The notes below the pieces were generated by a model. The model was not told where the DNA came from. It worked only from the letters and a program-made list of their open reading frames with translations, and did no database searches. A stretch of DNA of 64,000 nt from Phellopilus nigrolimitatus (taxonomy: Eukaryota; Basidiomycota; Agaricomycetes; Hymenochaetales; Hymenochaetaceae), in NCBI GenBank assembly GCA_021029095.1, contig JAJOHG010000002.1, positions 930,001 through 994,000 of the forward strand, given 5' to 3'. Every line of letters begins with the position of its first letter. The stretch's first letter is position 1. The position numbers and the translations under genes were made by a program. Of the stretch, positions 45,355 through 56,955 are shown piece after piece.

Positions 45355-48027
45355 ATGACAAGCTTACGAACTTTCCAGAACGAAATCGAGGAGATACACA
45401 CCAAAGAAATTGCCAAGCAGCGTGCACATGGTCATGCAGAGCTCGAGAAAGAGAACAAGAAACCATCGGAGAAACTTACCTCGACAGTTTCGCAAGTTCC
45501 TGCAAAGCTTCTAGCAACAGATGGCGAGCCGGAGGCCGAGGAAGAGCTACAAGTGATGCACCTTTTCCTTGCGCGTCTTTAAACTTCTTTCTGACTGTGG
45601 TTTCAGACGATACTCTTATCGGAAGACGACGCAGACCACGACCGTGCAAGGGACATCTTAGCTGGACTCCTGACGCGTCATAAAGGCGAATACGTTCTGC
45701 GATTTGGGCGTCGTCCGCCACATGCATCCCTATTTGCTGGAAACTTATCCACCAGTGCAGACGGATGGTTAGGAGCGCCACGCTCCGAGAATGAGCTGCA
45801 TCGCCTCCGTGGAGCCGTTTCGAGGCTTGTGGAGGAAGTTGGTGGCAAGGTAGCATTTATAATCAGCTGGGCTTCAGAGTCGTTGTTTGGCTTATGTACT
45901 TTGTTAGGTATCGACACTATACCCGTTCTCCGAATCTCATTTAAGAACTGCGTTGTTGTTAAGATTGCCTCCGCCTAGCGTGAGCCATTTGACAAAGTTG
46001 CACTGACTGCAATCTAATCGGACTCACAAGTGCGCTTTTATGTAGGTGGCGCTTTTATCCGAAGTCCGGTGTGCTGTAGTTGGCAATGTCGACAGTGGGA
46101 AGTCGACGACACTGGGTGTTTTGACTCGAGGTGAGTCTTCCGGTATAGTACGATATGAAATCCTCAATATGCCGGAAGGTGGTCTGGATGATGGAAGGGG
46201 TCGTGCACGAGTCGGACTATTCCGACATAAGCACGAAGTAGAAACAGGAAGGACCTCAAGTGTTGGTATGGAGGTAAGTACTTTAAGACATCCAGTTCAA
46301 ATTGAGGAAATAGTATATGGAGCGGAATCAAGTTCTAGCTTCTGACGCTGGCTTGCTCTTTAGATCTTAGGTTTCGCTCCCTCTGGAGAGCCGATCCTTC
46401 CTGCGACTGCATCATCTATGGATCAGGATGTTATTAGGAGGGAGAAACTAGGGTGGGACGAAATCACATTGCAGGCTGCCAAGGTCGTTTCATTCATCGG
46501 TATGTTCGACAGTAGTCCGTCTTAATTTTACTGATTGGTTTCACGTAGACCTTGCTGGTCATGAAAAATACTTAAAGACTACACTTTATGGTCTCACCTC
46601 TGGGTCGCCATCATGTGTGATGCTCATGGTCGGTGCTAACGCAGGTCTTATTGGCATGTCCAAAGAGCACTTGGCCATTTCGCTCGCACTTAACGTACCA
46701 GTAGTAGTGTGCATCACGAAGGTAAACTTTAATCATGCGGGTTGAATTGATGCGCTTATTTGTATGTGTAGATTGACATGACTCCCTCGAACGTCCTAGC
46801 AGAGACGATCAAGCAAGTCGTGAAGATACTCAAGAGTCCTGGATGCCGAAAAACTCCTGTTTTCATTGAATCCCTCGAGACTGCAGTTGAAGTGTCACAA
46901 GTTTTCGCGCAGGAGCGGTATGTGAAGAAACCAATTTCAGAAAAATCGGACCAACATTAATGCTTGGCCAGATTATGCCCAGTTTTCCAGCTTTCCAATG
47001 TTTCCGGCCAGGGCCTCGACCTCGTTCGCACTTTCTTAAATTTGTTGCCACCTAGTGAAGGGGATAGCAATAAGTTTGCGGCTGATCAACCGTTGGAGGT
47101 AATCTGCCGATATTGCAAGAGCTTCTTAGTATTGATATTTCTTAAGTACTCGATCACTGAAGTCTGGTCTGTTCCTTACGTCGGAACGGTAGGTGAATGG
47201 TATATTGAATGCAGGACACGTCAAAGTCGGTGACGCGATCTATCTTGGCCCGGATTCAAATGGCGCATGGCATTCCACAGTCATTAAAAGCATACAGAGG
47301 AAACGGTGAGTATTTATAATGTATTCCCAGCAGTATAGTTGTTGAATCCAAGTTTAGTGCTACTGTCACAACAGCTGATGCCGGACAATGCGTCTCGTTC
47401 GCCCTGAAGCGCATGCGCCGTGCTGCTGTACGGAAGGGTATGGTCATTGTTGCAAGGACCGAAACGCCGCCGCGAGGTGATTTTCTTCCCGTCTTTTCAT
47501 CTAACAACTATAGTCTAACGCATGTCTTTAGCTATTCGCCGGTTTATGGGACAAGTGCTTATCTTGTAGTAAGTCAATTTTACGGAGAAAATGGGGTATT
47601 GTTGATTGAGATTATCCAGCCACAACACTACACTACAGAAGGGTTATCAAGTACGTTCTAACTTACGTTATCAATCTAACTTTAATTTTACTAACTCCCA
47701 ACTTCAAGGCAATGCTTCATTGCGGAGTAGGTGTTAATCTGTACAGCTATTCTCTCTACTAACGTTATCAACAGGCTGTTCGACAAACCGTAAAGATCAT
47801 TGAAATGGACAATCCGCAGGGCGTCCTGCGCACTGGCGATCGCGCTTCTGTAGAATTTGAGTTTATTTCCCACCCCGAATTTATCAAGGAGGGCATGAAG
47901 CTGCTGTTTCGCGAAGGAAAGACGAAGGTAAAGCATGCTGGGTTCTCTATACAAAATCATCGCTTCTGACGGTCTCAATTGCTATTCGTTATCGAAGGGC
48001 CTGGGTGTTATTACCAAGCTATTATAA
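45355..48027 (+). CDS. GTPBP1: GTPBP1/GTPBP2-type translational GTPase
   Basis: The start at 45355 gives [20 protein letters not shown], an N-terminal helical extension. The G domain follows: G1 [12 protein letters not shown], the family-typical [20 protein letters not shown] in switch I, G3 [18 protein letters not shown]4 ITKIDMTP (TKID for NKxD) and [14 protein letters not shown] at G5. Domain II reads [10 protein letters not shown], then [18 protein letters not shown]. Domain III has [35 protein letters not shown] and [20 protein letters not shown], ending GLGVITKLL at 48027. GTPBP1 proteins are EF-Tu/eEF1A relatives linked to ribosome rescue and mRNA decay in animals; their fungal role is less clear. 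At 47193-47194 a GG in place of G moves [13 protein letters not shown] out of frame. Otherwise splicing is regular. Confidence 0.9.
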
Positions 48028-48286
48028 TTATAAGCTTTCGATTGCATCTCTAACTTTATTGGACATTTCTACGTGTAGATGTTTTTAGATATATGTAGCC
48101 TGTTGTATGTACGTGCAAAAACTGCTTCGCTAGCGGCTGTAAACAGTCAGTGTATGATTTATTGTCACTTCAATTTGATTTTATTCCGATCACCGCCAAT
48201 GGTATGTAAGGTCCCGCAAATTCCCGTATAAGCACGTGGAACAACGGACCTATAACTGACGTCAGTCCCACGCAGCAGAAGACACC

Positions 48287-50071
48287 ATGTCCGCGCAGTA
48301 CGAACTCGTCCCATCTGTGGACGACCCAAACACTCCCGGGCCACAACAGAAAGACGTGAAGCAGCCAGCACGTTCCAGAAGATCCAAACTGATTCTCCTC
48401 GCTTTGGTCGTCTGCCTCCTCCTCACTGCGCTCTACAGATACTGGTTTAGAGACCCGGACGCAGACGTGCCTAGTGACCATTTTCCTCAGCAAGGCTCCG
48501 AAGAACAGGGTTCCAGCTCTAGTAGCTCGGTGATATCGACACCCATCGCACAACCTACGGAGAAACCGTCTGAAGGAAGTGGAAAAGAAGGAGAAGGCAA
48601 GATGTCCGGAAAGTACAGTGTCGGATAGTGAGTGAATTCAGTCAATTACCTATAACCAGCATTCACTTACATGCATCGTACAGCTTTGTGAACTGGTTCG
48701 TGTTTATACCTTTTTCAGCAAGAATTGAGACTGAGAGTACTTTAGGGGTATCTACGGACGAAAGTTCCCTCCTCAAAAAATACCCGTGGAAGATCTGACG
48801 TACGTCTCAACGTATTACAAAACCGGCTCAATCTTGCCAACTGTAATTATATAGACATATTCTCTATGCGTTTGCTGATGTACGCGCGGACTCCGGCGTC
48901 GTGCATTTGTCCGATGGATGGGCGGACAAAGACATTCACTACCCAGGTGACTCGTGGAACGACGCAGGAAACAACCTCTACGGCAATTTCAAAGCAATCT
49001 ACAAGCTAAAGCAGCAGAACCGGCACCTGAAAGTGCTTCTCTCTATTGGCGGATGGACGTACTCCCCGCACTTCCACCCGGTCGTCGTCTCCTCGCTGGC
49101 CCGCAAGAACTTCGTTGATAGTTCGATTCGGATGTTGGAGGATTTTGGTCTGGATGGTCTGGACATTGATTATGAGTATCCGAGTAATTCGTACCAGGCT
49201 CAAGGGTACGTTATTCTTTTGAAGGAGCTGAGGGAAGGCTTGGATGCGCACGCGAAGAAAAAGGGGATAGATTATAGATTTTTATTGACCGTAAGTGGTA
49301 CACACTTCTCTTGTGGTTTTATGCTGAACGGCTGGTTTGGCGTGGCCCTCAGATTGCAGCACCTTGTGGGCCGGATAATTATAAAAGGCTCCACATAGGT
49401 GACATGGATAAATACCTTGACTTCTGGAATTTAATGGCCTATGACTACTGTGCGTATACATCGCAGATATACCCAAATCCGTCTGACGTTTGCATTAAAG
49501 CTGGCTCATGGGACACAATCGCAAACCACCAGGCCAATATTTACGGCGGGCCGATCAACTCTAATGAGTCAATTCAATGGTATATCGCCCATGGTGTGCC
49601 TCGGAACAAAATTATTATGGGAATTCCCCTTTACGGGCGCAGCTTCATGAACACGGATGGCCAGGTACGCCTTTCTCAGGCCTCGGTCCCGGATCCTGGG
49701 AGACCGGCGTGTACGACTACCGCGCACTGCCGCTGCCAGGTTCGTTTATGATGCGCGATGAAAAGGCACTTGCAAGTTGGTCGTTCGACTACCAGAAGCG
49801 GGAGATGGTGAGCTTCGACTCGGAGGAGGTCGGCCAATGGAAGGGCGATTGGATTAAGAAGGAAGGACTCGGGGGAAGCATGTTCTGGGAGCTGAGTGGC
49901 GACAAGCAGGGCGAAAGAGAGGGGATGGAAGGGGGCGAAGGGAAGGCGCCGCAGCCGGGTCAGAGTCTTGTTAAGGTCGTGAAGGAGAAAATGGGCCAGC
50001 TGGACAGAAGTCCCAATTGGCTGCGCTATGAACACAGCTTCTTCGATAATATGAGGAATGGGATGCCATGA
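48287..50071 (+). CDS. Membrane-anchored GH18 chitinase
   Basis: The start at 48287 ([20 protein letters not shown]) gives a ~33-residue basic-ended cytosolic N-terminus, a signal anchor ([20 protein letters not shown]), a Ser/Glu/Gly-rich linker and a GH18 barrel. Conserved blocks are [38 protein letters not shown] and the catalytic [10 protein letters not shown] (DxxDxDxE, proton-donor Glu present), then [38 protein letters not shown] and [12 protein letters not shown]. This is a class V (fungal/bacterial) endo- or exochitinase topology facing the lumen or cell surface, for chitin remodelling. No chitin-binding module is seen. At 49671-49672 the frame is lost: MNTDG is followed by [14 protein letters not shown] one base out, explained by CC where CCC is expected. 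Without it the C-terminal third, including the FWE strand, would be missing. Confidence 0.9.
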
Positions 50072-50405
50072 AGGGTCCACATTTTTTTTAATTTGTTGTT
50101 GTAAATTGATGAATTACATTACAAGCAATGCATTGTTGCATTATTCACCTACTTACTCTGTGGCTTCGTCGCTAAGAACAGGTTCAGAACATCTTCCAGT
50201 GTCGGTGTGCTTCATAGATGTGTCTTGCTCAGTCCTAAAGTATGTGCATTTATGGGGTTTTGGGAAGAACTTTCAATCAGGTTCTCTGCAGAAACGGTTC
50301 AGTCAATAAGAGATGCAGTGCAATGTATGATACTAGAAAAACACTTGATCATTCTAAGGACCGGTATATCCCCTAAGAAGAAAAAAACGAGTGTTAGACA
50401 TCTCA
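50072..50405. other. Intergenic region between chitinase and tRNA gene
   Basis: 334 bp, AT-rich: the 3' UTR of the chitinase and the downstream flank of the minus-strand tRNA. It includes a run of A on the plus strand at ~50381-50388, which is the oligo-T terminator of the tRNA. Confidence 0.6.
50380..50389 (-). terminator. Oligo-T Pol III terminator of tRNA-Gly
   Basis: A run of seven A on the plus strand (T on the transcribed minus sense) lies about 20 nt beyond the 3' end of the tRNA, as expected for RNA polymerase III termination. Confidence 0.7.
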
Positions 50406-50506
50406 TGCATTAAGAGGGAATCGAACCCCCGGCGGGTCGACGGTCAATTACGTAGTATATATGCAATACTTGGCAACGACCCAGGTTACCACTACCCCAT
50501 TAATGC
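50406..50506 (-). tRNA. tRNA-Gly(GCC) with a 30-nt intron
   Basis: The minus strand folds as a tRNA. The 7-bp acceptor stem GCATTAA/TTAATGC is perfect. TG at positions 8-9 is followed by D arm GGGT-AGTGGTA-ACCT. The anticodon stem GGTCG/CGACC carries loop TTGCCA...T. The T arm is GGGGG-TTCGATT-CCCTC, and the discriminator is A. The anticodon at 34-36 is GCC (Gly). A 30-nt intron lies after position 37, the canonical nuclear tRNA intron site. The mature length is about 71 nt. Confidence 0.92.
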
Positions 50507-50891
50507 CGAGCATTAAATGGACGCAGTTCGATTCTCTGCTAATGCATTCAAATTTCCCTTAAACTTTTTTCCTTTTGTCTCTTACGTGAGGCAAAAGTCA
50601 AATGAAGCAAATTTTGGCTGCGATTTTCGTTCCTTCAATCGTGCTTAGGTCCGACTCGAGTCTGGGACGCTTGTCCACTGTATTCACCAAGACTCGACTT
50701 GCGGTCTGACACACCTTCTCCAATTACATAGGCTAAGGTTGGGCTAAACTTTGAAGGCGTGGCAAGCTACTGGCACCGCACAGACCTCGGACTGACAACA
50801 ACAGCGCGCAGCGAACCCTAGACAACTCTGGACAGGACTTGCCACCGCAATTTGCTACGATTATTCCTGTCTGAGCTCGCCATAGAACATC
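50507..50891. other. Promoter region of the New1-type ABC-F gene
   Basis: 385 bp between the 5' end of the minus-strand tRNA and the ATG at 50892. It contains a short inverted copy of the tRNA acceptor heptamer (gcattaa at ~50510) and otherwise ordinary promoter-like sequence. Confidence 0.55.
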
Positions 50892-53800
50892 ATGCCAGTT
50901 CCTTCAGATTCTTCTTTCGCTCCGCTGGCGGACGCACTCAAAAGTGCACCAACAGCGCCAGGTAGGTTGAAGAAGTTTTCTCTGAAGGATGATATCTAAC
51001 ACCGTCATTTCAAGATGCAAAGGCAGCGGCCGATTCGCTTGCCCGGGAAGTACAGAGAAGAGGATTACAATACCTTATGTTCGTACTTCTTCGGGGTTTG
51101 CGAACGCTTGCTATTTACTCATTAATGGCTATCTCAGAGATGCCAAAATTCTCGACACTTTGCAATCTTTTGCGACGAACAAAAAGTCTGGCTATGAAAG
51201 AGAATCGGCTGCCATAGGTTTTCAGTATCTGGCCTCAATCCTTGGTACTCCTGCCGCCCCTATCTTGCTTACGTCTCTTCCGACCATCATGGATCTGTAC
51301 ATGGACAAGGGTGATGTCGTGCGGATAGCCGCAGTCGCCGCCACTAAAACAATTCTGAAGCTTTTCCCGCCTGAATCTACGCGCATTGTCTTCGATCACT
51401 TGGAAGATATTCTAGAGAAGGGTAAATGGCGGACCAAAGTGGGCGCTTTGGACTCGATCAGAGGATTCGTCAATCGAGCGAAGGACGAGGTTGCCAACGA
51501 GCTCGGCGATGTGCTGCCAAAAGTAGAGAAGGCCATGCATGACACGAAGCCTGAGGTTCGTTTCAATTTATATGCTTCGGAACTTGTCAATCTGACTGCA
51601 AGCTGGACCGATAGGTATCGACAGCAGCAAAAAAATGCGCGACAGAACTGTGCAAAACGGTGGCTAATGCTGATTTAACGCCTCACATACCCACTCTGGT
51701 GGAATGCATGTCAAATCCGTCGTCTGTCCAGGCATGCATGAAGGCTCTATCGTCGACCACGTTTGTTGCGGAAGTGACAGCGCCCGCTCTGGCGGTCGTG
51801 GTTCCCCTTCTGATGCGTGCATTGAATGATCGCAGCATGGAAGTGCAACGCCGAACGGTTGTCGTCGTCGATAACCTTGTCAAGCTTGTTCGTGATCCTA
51901 ATGTGGCCGCCATTTATTTGAGCGGCCTTGTAGACGGCGTCGAGAAAATCATGAAGGGCGCATCATTCCCTGAGGTAAGCTTGGGTTACACTACTTTCGA
52001 CACCCAAACTGATGAATCTTCAGGTCCGAGCGTTTGCTAAGTCTGCGTACGATACGCTCATGAAAGCCGGAGCATCCTCCTCTGGCCCTCCTCCTCCTAC
52101 TAGAAACATAATAGAAAACACAGCTTCTTCCAAAGTTGACATGATCAGCTTGCTACCCTCGGGCTTCTCCATTTCTTCTACCCTGAATACATCACTAGAC
52201 TTTCAAGCAAATATGGTTGCCGACCTCGTTCATTTCCGGAAATTTTCAGATAAAGACGCCTGGAATCGCGCGATTGGCTCCTTCATGGTTCCCTGGTTGT
52301 CCGACAGCGTGGACAATGCCGCCAAGTATTCGGAGAGCGTCAGGGTGCACTACGAAGCTATTGACCGCGCAAAATATGCGCCCGAGCAGAACGGCGACGA
52401 GGAGGAGGGCGAGGTGCTGTGTAACACGCTTTTTTCTCTAGCATATGGTGCGCTCCTGCTGCTATCACACACGTCGCTCCGGCTTATCCGCGGGCGACGA
52501 TATGGTATCCTCGGATCGAACGGCTCTGGGAAATCGACACTGATGCGTCAGCTACGTGACGGAAAAGTCGAAAACTTCCCTCCGCAGAGCGAGTTGCGCT
52601 GTGTGATGGTCGAACACGCGTTACAAGGAGAGGACACGTCTTTGTCAATTCTCGACTTCATTATCAAAGGTCTGTTCTCTTATCAGGAAAATTAGTCTTG
52701 CATTGACACTCGTGTATTAAGATAAAGCCATGACGGACGTCCCTCGTGAGAAAATTATCCAGCAGCTCTCCGAGGTCGGTTTCGATGAGCAGCTTCAAAA
52801 GCAGCTCGTAGCAAGCCTATCCGGAGGCTGGAAGATGAGATTAGAACTTGCTCGCGCAATGTTGTATGACGCTGACCTTTTACTCTTGGACGAGGTAAGT
52901 TTCATATTTTACTGGGCCTATTATCGTCTGAATATATATTTGAAATTCCCTTAGCCTACCAATCATGTAAGGAATTCATGACCTTTGTTTTTGTGGTCAA
53001 CGATTTACAACCGGTGGATTATAGATGGATGTCAAGTCTGTAAAATGGCTGGAAGATTACCTTGCTTCCCGTAAAAATGTTACATGTGTTATTGTCAGTC
53101 ATGATTCTAGGTCAGTTTTACTCTATCCCTTCTGGTTGGTAATATCTGATTGTTTGCCATTTCTTAGTTTCCTGGATCACGTTACAACAGATATAATTCA
53201 CTACGAGTCCAAAAAAGTGCGTACAGCCAATTGAGATCGTCTATGAATATGTTAACCGCTTTCCGCAGCTCGTATATTACCGCGGTAATCTTTCAAATTT
53301 CGTAAAAATTCATCCGGAGGCCAAGTCGTACTACACACTCGCTGCCACTTCTGTCAAATTCTCCTTCCCGCCCCCAGGCTCGCTCATGGGTGTCCGCAGC
53401 AACACGCGTGCTATCCTGAAGATGTCAAATTGCACCTTCACGTATCCCGGACGCGACGTGCCAAGTTTGTACGACGTCAGCTGTGCGCTCTCGCTCTCGA
53501 GGTAAATTCCGTTATTTTCATTATAGATGGAATTAAAATAAAGAAACTGCAAATCATAGTCGTGTAGGTATCATTGGTCCGAATGGCGCCGGAAAGTCGA
53601 CATTAATCAAGTTATTGACTGTAAGGACCTTCCTCGAGATACAAGACTGTCTTGAAATACTGAAACTTTTCATTCGCAAGGGCGAGACTGTTCCCCAACA
53701 AGGTGCTGTTTACAAGCATCCGGCACTTCGTATAGGCTACGTCTCGCAGTACGCGACCCATCATATCGGTGAGTAACATGTTTTATAAAAGGTACAGAGT

Positions 53801-55095
53801 ACCAACGGATATTCTAAGAGCAACATTTGGAGAAGACGCCTATTCAATACATCCAATGGCGATACCAAGACGGACACGATCGTAAGTTTTTTTTTGTAGC
53901 CCGATTTTCTCGTTCTAAAGACTGGTGTAGGCGAAATCCTTGAGAAGGCTACCCGAGTGCTTACCGAAGAGGAAAAGGCACAGATGGAGGTACCCTTCGT
54001 AGGCAAAGACGGGTCAACACGTAAGCTTGAGGTAATGAGAAGGAAATACATTCATAACAAGACTCGGAAGCTAATTTTCTTGGAAGTACATCCTTGGCAG
54101 GCAAAAACTTAAAAAGTCCTTCCAATACGAGATCAAGTGGAGGGGGCATGATCACAGGTTCAACACATGGATTTCTCGGGAGGAATTACTCTCGAAGGGC
54201 TTCTCAAAGGTTGTCCAGCAGTTCGATGACCTCGAATCTTCACGGGAAGGCGCTGGTCAGCGAGATACTGCAGCGAATTTTGTTCGTAAACATCTTGAGG
54301 ATATCGGACTTGACGGCGATATTGCACAGTACAATGAAATTTCCGGTTTATCAGGAGGTACGTCTAATGAAAAGTTTGTGTCTGACCGCGTACTAAAGCA
54401 TGAATATGCAGGTCAAAAGATTAAACTGGTTATCGCTGCTTGCTTGTGGAATAACCCTCAGGTAAGCCCGTCAAGTTATTTAATGGTATGATGAAATCTA
54501 ATCTATTTTCTTCTCTCAGATCTGCGTTCTCGATGAGCCCAGTAACTTCTTGGATCGCGAGGCTCTTGGTGGCCTGGCTGTTGCTATCCGTGATTGGGCC
54601 GGCGCAGTGGTAAGAATTGTTGCAGTCAAATATTCTTGTCCTGTTCTCATTGGTCTTTAGGTCATAATTTCGCATAACTCGGAGTTCGTCACAGCTTTGT
54701 GTACGTTCTTTTTTCTTGCTTTGGTCTCGTGTTACTTCGGCTGACTGTTAACCACGTGCTCACAAGGCCCTGAAATTTGGAACGTTGATGGCGGTCGATT
54801 GACGCACAAGGGCAAAGCCGCTGTCATCGAAGACGCCTTCGCTGACGGAAGGACGCCAAAAGGTAGTGGCGCCAACACGCCGGTGAAGTCGCGCACCCAA
54901 ACGCCGGCGGCTTCTGCCAGTGCGACTCCTGCCGGAAGTGGCACGGAAGGCAAAGAGCCAGGCAATGCCCTGCCGAAGAAAAAGAAGAAGCAGACGCGGA
55001 ATCAACTGAAAGCGCAGGAGGAGCGGCGTCGCATACGGAAGCTGAATTGGTTGGCTTATGGGGGGCCGAAGCCTGAAGATACGGACAGCGATTGA
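50892..55095 (+). CDS. NEW1: EF3-architecture ABC-F ATPase of the New1/Elf1 type
   Basis: The start at 50892 gives [20 protein letters not shown]. Domains in order: HEAT repeats ([60 protein letters not shown]); a helical bundle ([20 protein letters not shown]); ABC1 with Walker [10 protein letters not shown], signature [16 protein letters not shown] and Walker B LLLLDE-PTNH; ABC2 with Walker [10 protein letters not shown]; the chromodomain-like insert ([20 protein letters not shown]); signature [13 protein letters not shown]; and Walker [12 protein letters not shown]. The tail is Thr/Pro/Lys-rich ([19 protein letters not shown]). [20 protein letters not shown] and [15 protein letters not shown] favour the New1/Elf1 branch over canonical eEF3. 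New1 assists translation termination and recycling on the ribosome; eEF3 is the alternative. No frame break was found. The PTNH motif is a 12-nt exon. Confidence 0.88.
52955..52966 (+). other. 12-nt microexon encoding Pro-Thr-Asn-His of ABC1
   Basis: The exon cctaccaatcat lies between an intron ending ccttag and one starting gtaagg. Both flanking introns are phase 0. The join LLLLDE/PTNH/MDVKSV matches the invariant DEPTNH-LD motif of ABC-F proteins, which fixes the boundaries. Confidence 0.9.
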
Positions 55096-55520
55096 TAGAT
55101 ACATATAGATCTTCTCTTTCATTGCGATTCTTCGCATGTAATAGCACGTAATGTAGCACAGTGTAGAGCACATGTTCGAGCCTGGTTAGAAGGCTACTAG
55201 ATCGAGATTGGCGTTTGTATTGGCTGTTTATGCTTGCTGTTTTGCCTTCAGATAAGTCGAGTAGAAGAGGAAGTGATGCGAACTGATGATCCACGTGGGG
55301 AATGCACGATTCGAAGGCTGTGCCGGGTGCAAATCCTGGTTTCCTCTTTCTGCCTTACAACGCCTTCTGAACGTGGCTGCAACGCATCCTCCTCACCTCC
55401 TGGCAAACGTGATTTTTCGCCAGCAGGTGACTCGCATGTGTACTCCTTTATATTCAATATGGCACTGGCATCAGTCTCTCCCATTTCTGTCAACAGTCTT
55501 TCCAAATCGTGCTCAGAATC
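55096..55520. other. Intergenic region between New1-type and LPMO genes
   Basis: 425 bp, both neighbours on the plus strand: the 3' UTR of the ATPase gene and promoter of the LPMO. tttatattcaatatgg at ~55446 is a weak TATA candidate about 70 bp before the LPMO ATG. There is no gene. Confidence 0.55.
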
Positions 55521-56955
55521 ATGTTTCCCGCCGCACCTGATTCCAAGTTCTGTCCACTCAATCTCAAGCTCGCGTTTATTGCGGCTTCCCTCTTTTTTGC
55601 ATACACGCCTCCAATATCGGCACATGGGTTCGTACAAACTGTCATCGTAGCTGACGCTGCGTATCCAGGCTGGAATCCGTTCAGTGATCCGTACGTATCC
55701 TCTATAACTTGAAGCCACCGAAGCCGCGCATCAGTGTCTGAATCTCGCTGTTCTATGCGTAATAGTTACGTCGACCCACTTCCTGAACGTGTTATTCGAA
55801 AAATACCTAGTGATGGCCCGAGTACGCCTGCATCGCATGCTTTGGATCTTGATTTACAGTAGCTCATTTTTCTTATTAAAGTTACGAACGACCAAGATCA
55901 AAATCTCGCTTGTAACACGGGCGGTGAAAGCGGAGCTGCCCTTGTTGCCTCTGGAAAAGCAGGCAGTGTTGTCAAGTTCGAATGGACAAACGTCCGTCTG
56001 TACGCTTTTTTCTTTCTTTCCCGAGGCTGACGCTGTGCGGTATATCGGAGCAAGTGGCCCGCAGGTAGGAGTTATCTATTGGCGCGCATTACGCAAGTAA
56101 AATTAGTACTCATGTAATTAATTGCTAGATCACCTTGGACCTGTATCTACATACATGACGTCCTGTGGTGGGGACTGTACCAAATTTGACGTCAACGGTG
56201 CCTCCTGGTTCAAAATCGATGCCGAAGGATACGACGATGGTTCATGGGCGTCAGCCAAGCTGATTTCAAGTGTGTTATTTTGACTGACTCCTTTTCAAGC
56301 CTACTTACATCCATGTACTCAGATAACAATACGTGGACGAGCACCATTCCTCAGGCCCTCGCACCCGGGCAATACGTGAGCTCTTATTCGACTTCCTTAT
56401 CGATTATGTACAGAACTCATGTCCATCGATGCAGCTGATGCGGAATGAGATGTAAGCACTTTAATTTCCATTATGGATGTCACGGGGGGCCGACTAAAAG
56501 AGTTTTAGTGTCGCGCTTCATTCTAGCCCTCCTCAGTACTATCCGAGCTGCACGTAAGAACTGTCTCTTATCCACACACCGACGCTCTTTGACTTAAACC
56601 CGCAGACAAGTCAACGTAAGCGGCGATGGGAATGCACAGCCTTCATCCAGCGAGATCGTCGCGATACCCGGCCTTTACAACGGCGTGCAGTTTCCCGACA
56701 TCTGGACTCAGACATTCGATACATGGGATGCCCCAGGACCACCTGTGGTTTCATTTGCAGACAATTCAGGGAATGGAGAGAACTCTGCCGCGTCGAGTTC
56801 CTCCAATGACGGCGGCCTTTCGGCACCACAGTACCGGTTCTTCGACTTCAGACGACCCGTCTCTCCTTTCTGCCGGGCAATGTAGGCTAGTCAGCCCGGC
56901 TTCAGCGGGGGGTTTCCATCGCCGTTCCTTGATCAGATGGCGTAGGAGCCGCTAA
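55521..56955 (+). CDS. AA9 lytic polysaccharide monooxygenase (former GH61), secreted
   Basis: The start at 55521 (MFPAAPDSKFCPLNLKLAFI) gives a secretory signal ending PPISA, so the mature protein begins HGFVQTVIVAD with the N-terminal His of the copper histidine brace. Spliced blocks follow: NDQDQNLACNTGG, VKFEWTN/WPAD/HLGPVSTYMTSC (second copper His), FKIDAEGYDDGSWASAKLIS, TIPQALAPGQY/LMRNEI/VALHSSPPQYYPSC (second-sphere His and Gln, axial Tyr), QVNVSGDGNAQPSSSEIVAI and WDAPGPPV. All key AA9 residues are present. The enzyme oxidatively cleaves cellulose or related glucans outside the cell. There is no CBM1; a Ser-rich tail ends CRLVSPASAGGFHRRSLIRW, reached only if one T of the TTT at 56818-56820 is removed. 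Very small exons (10 and 17 nt) encode part of the active site region. Confidence 0.92.
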
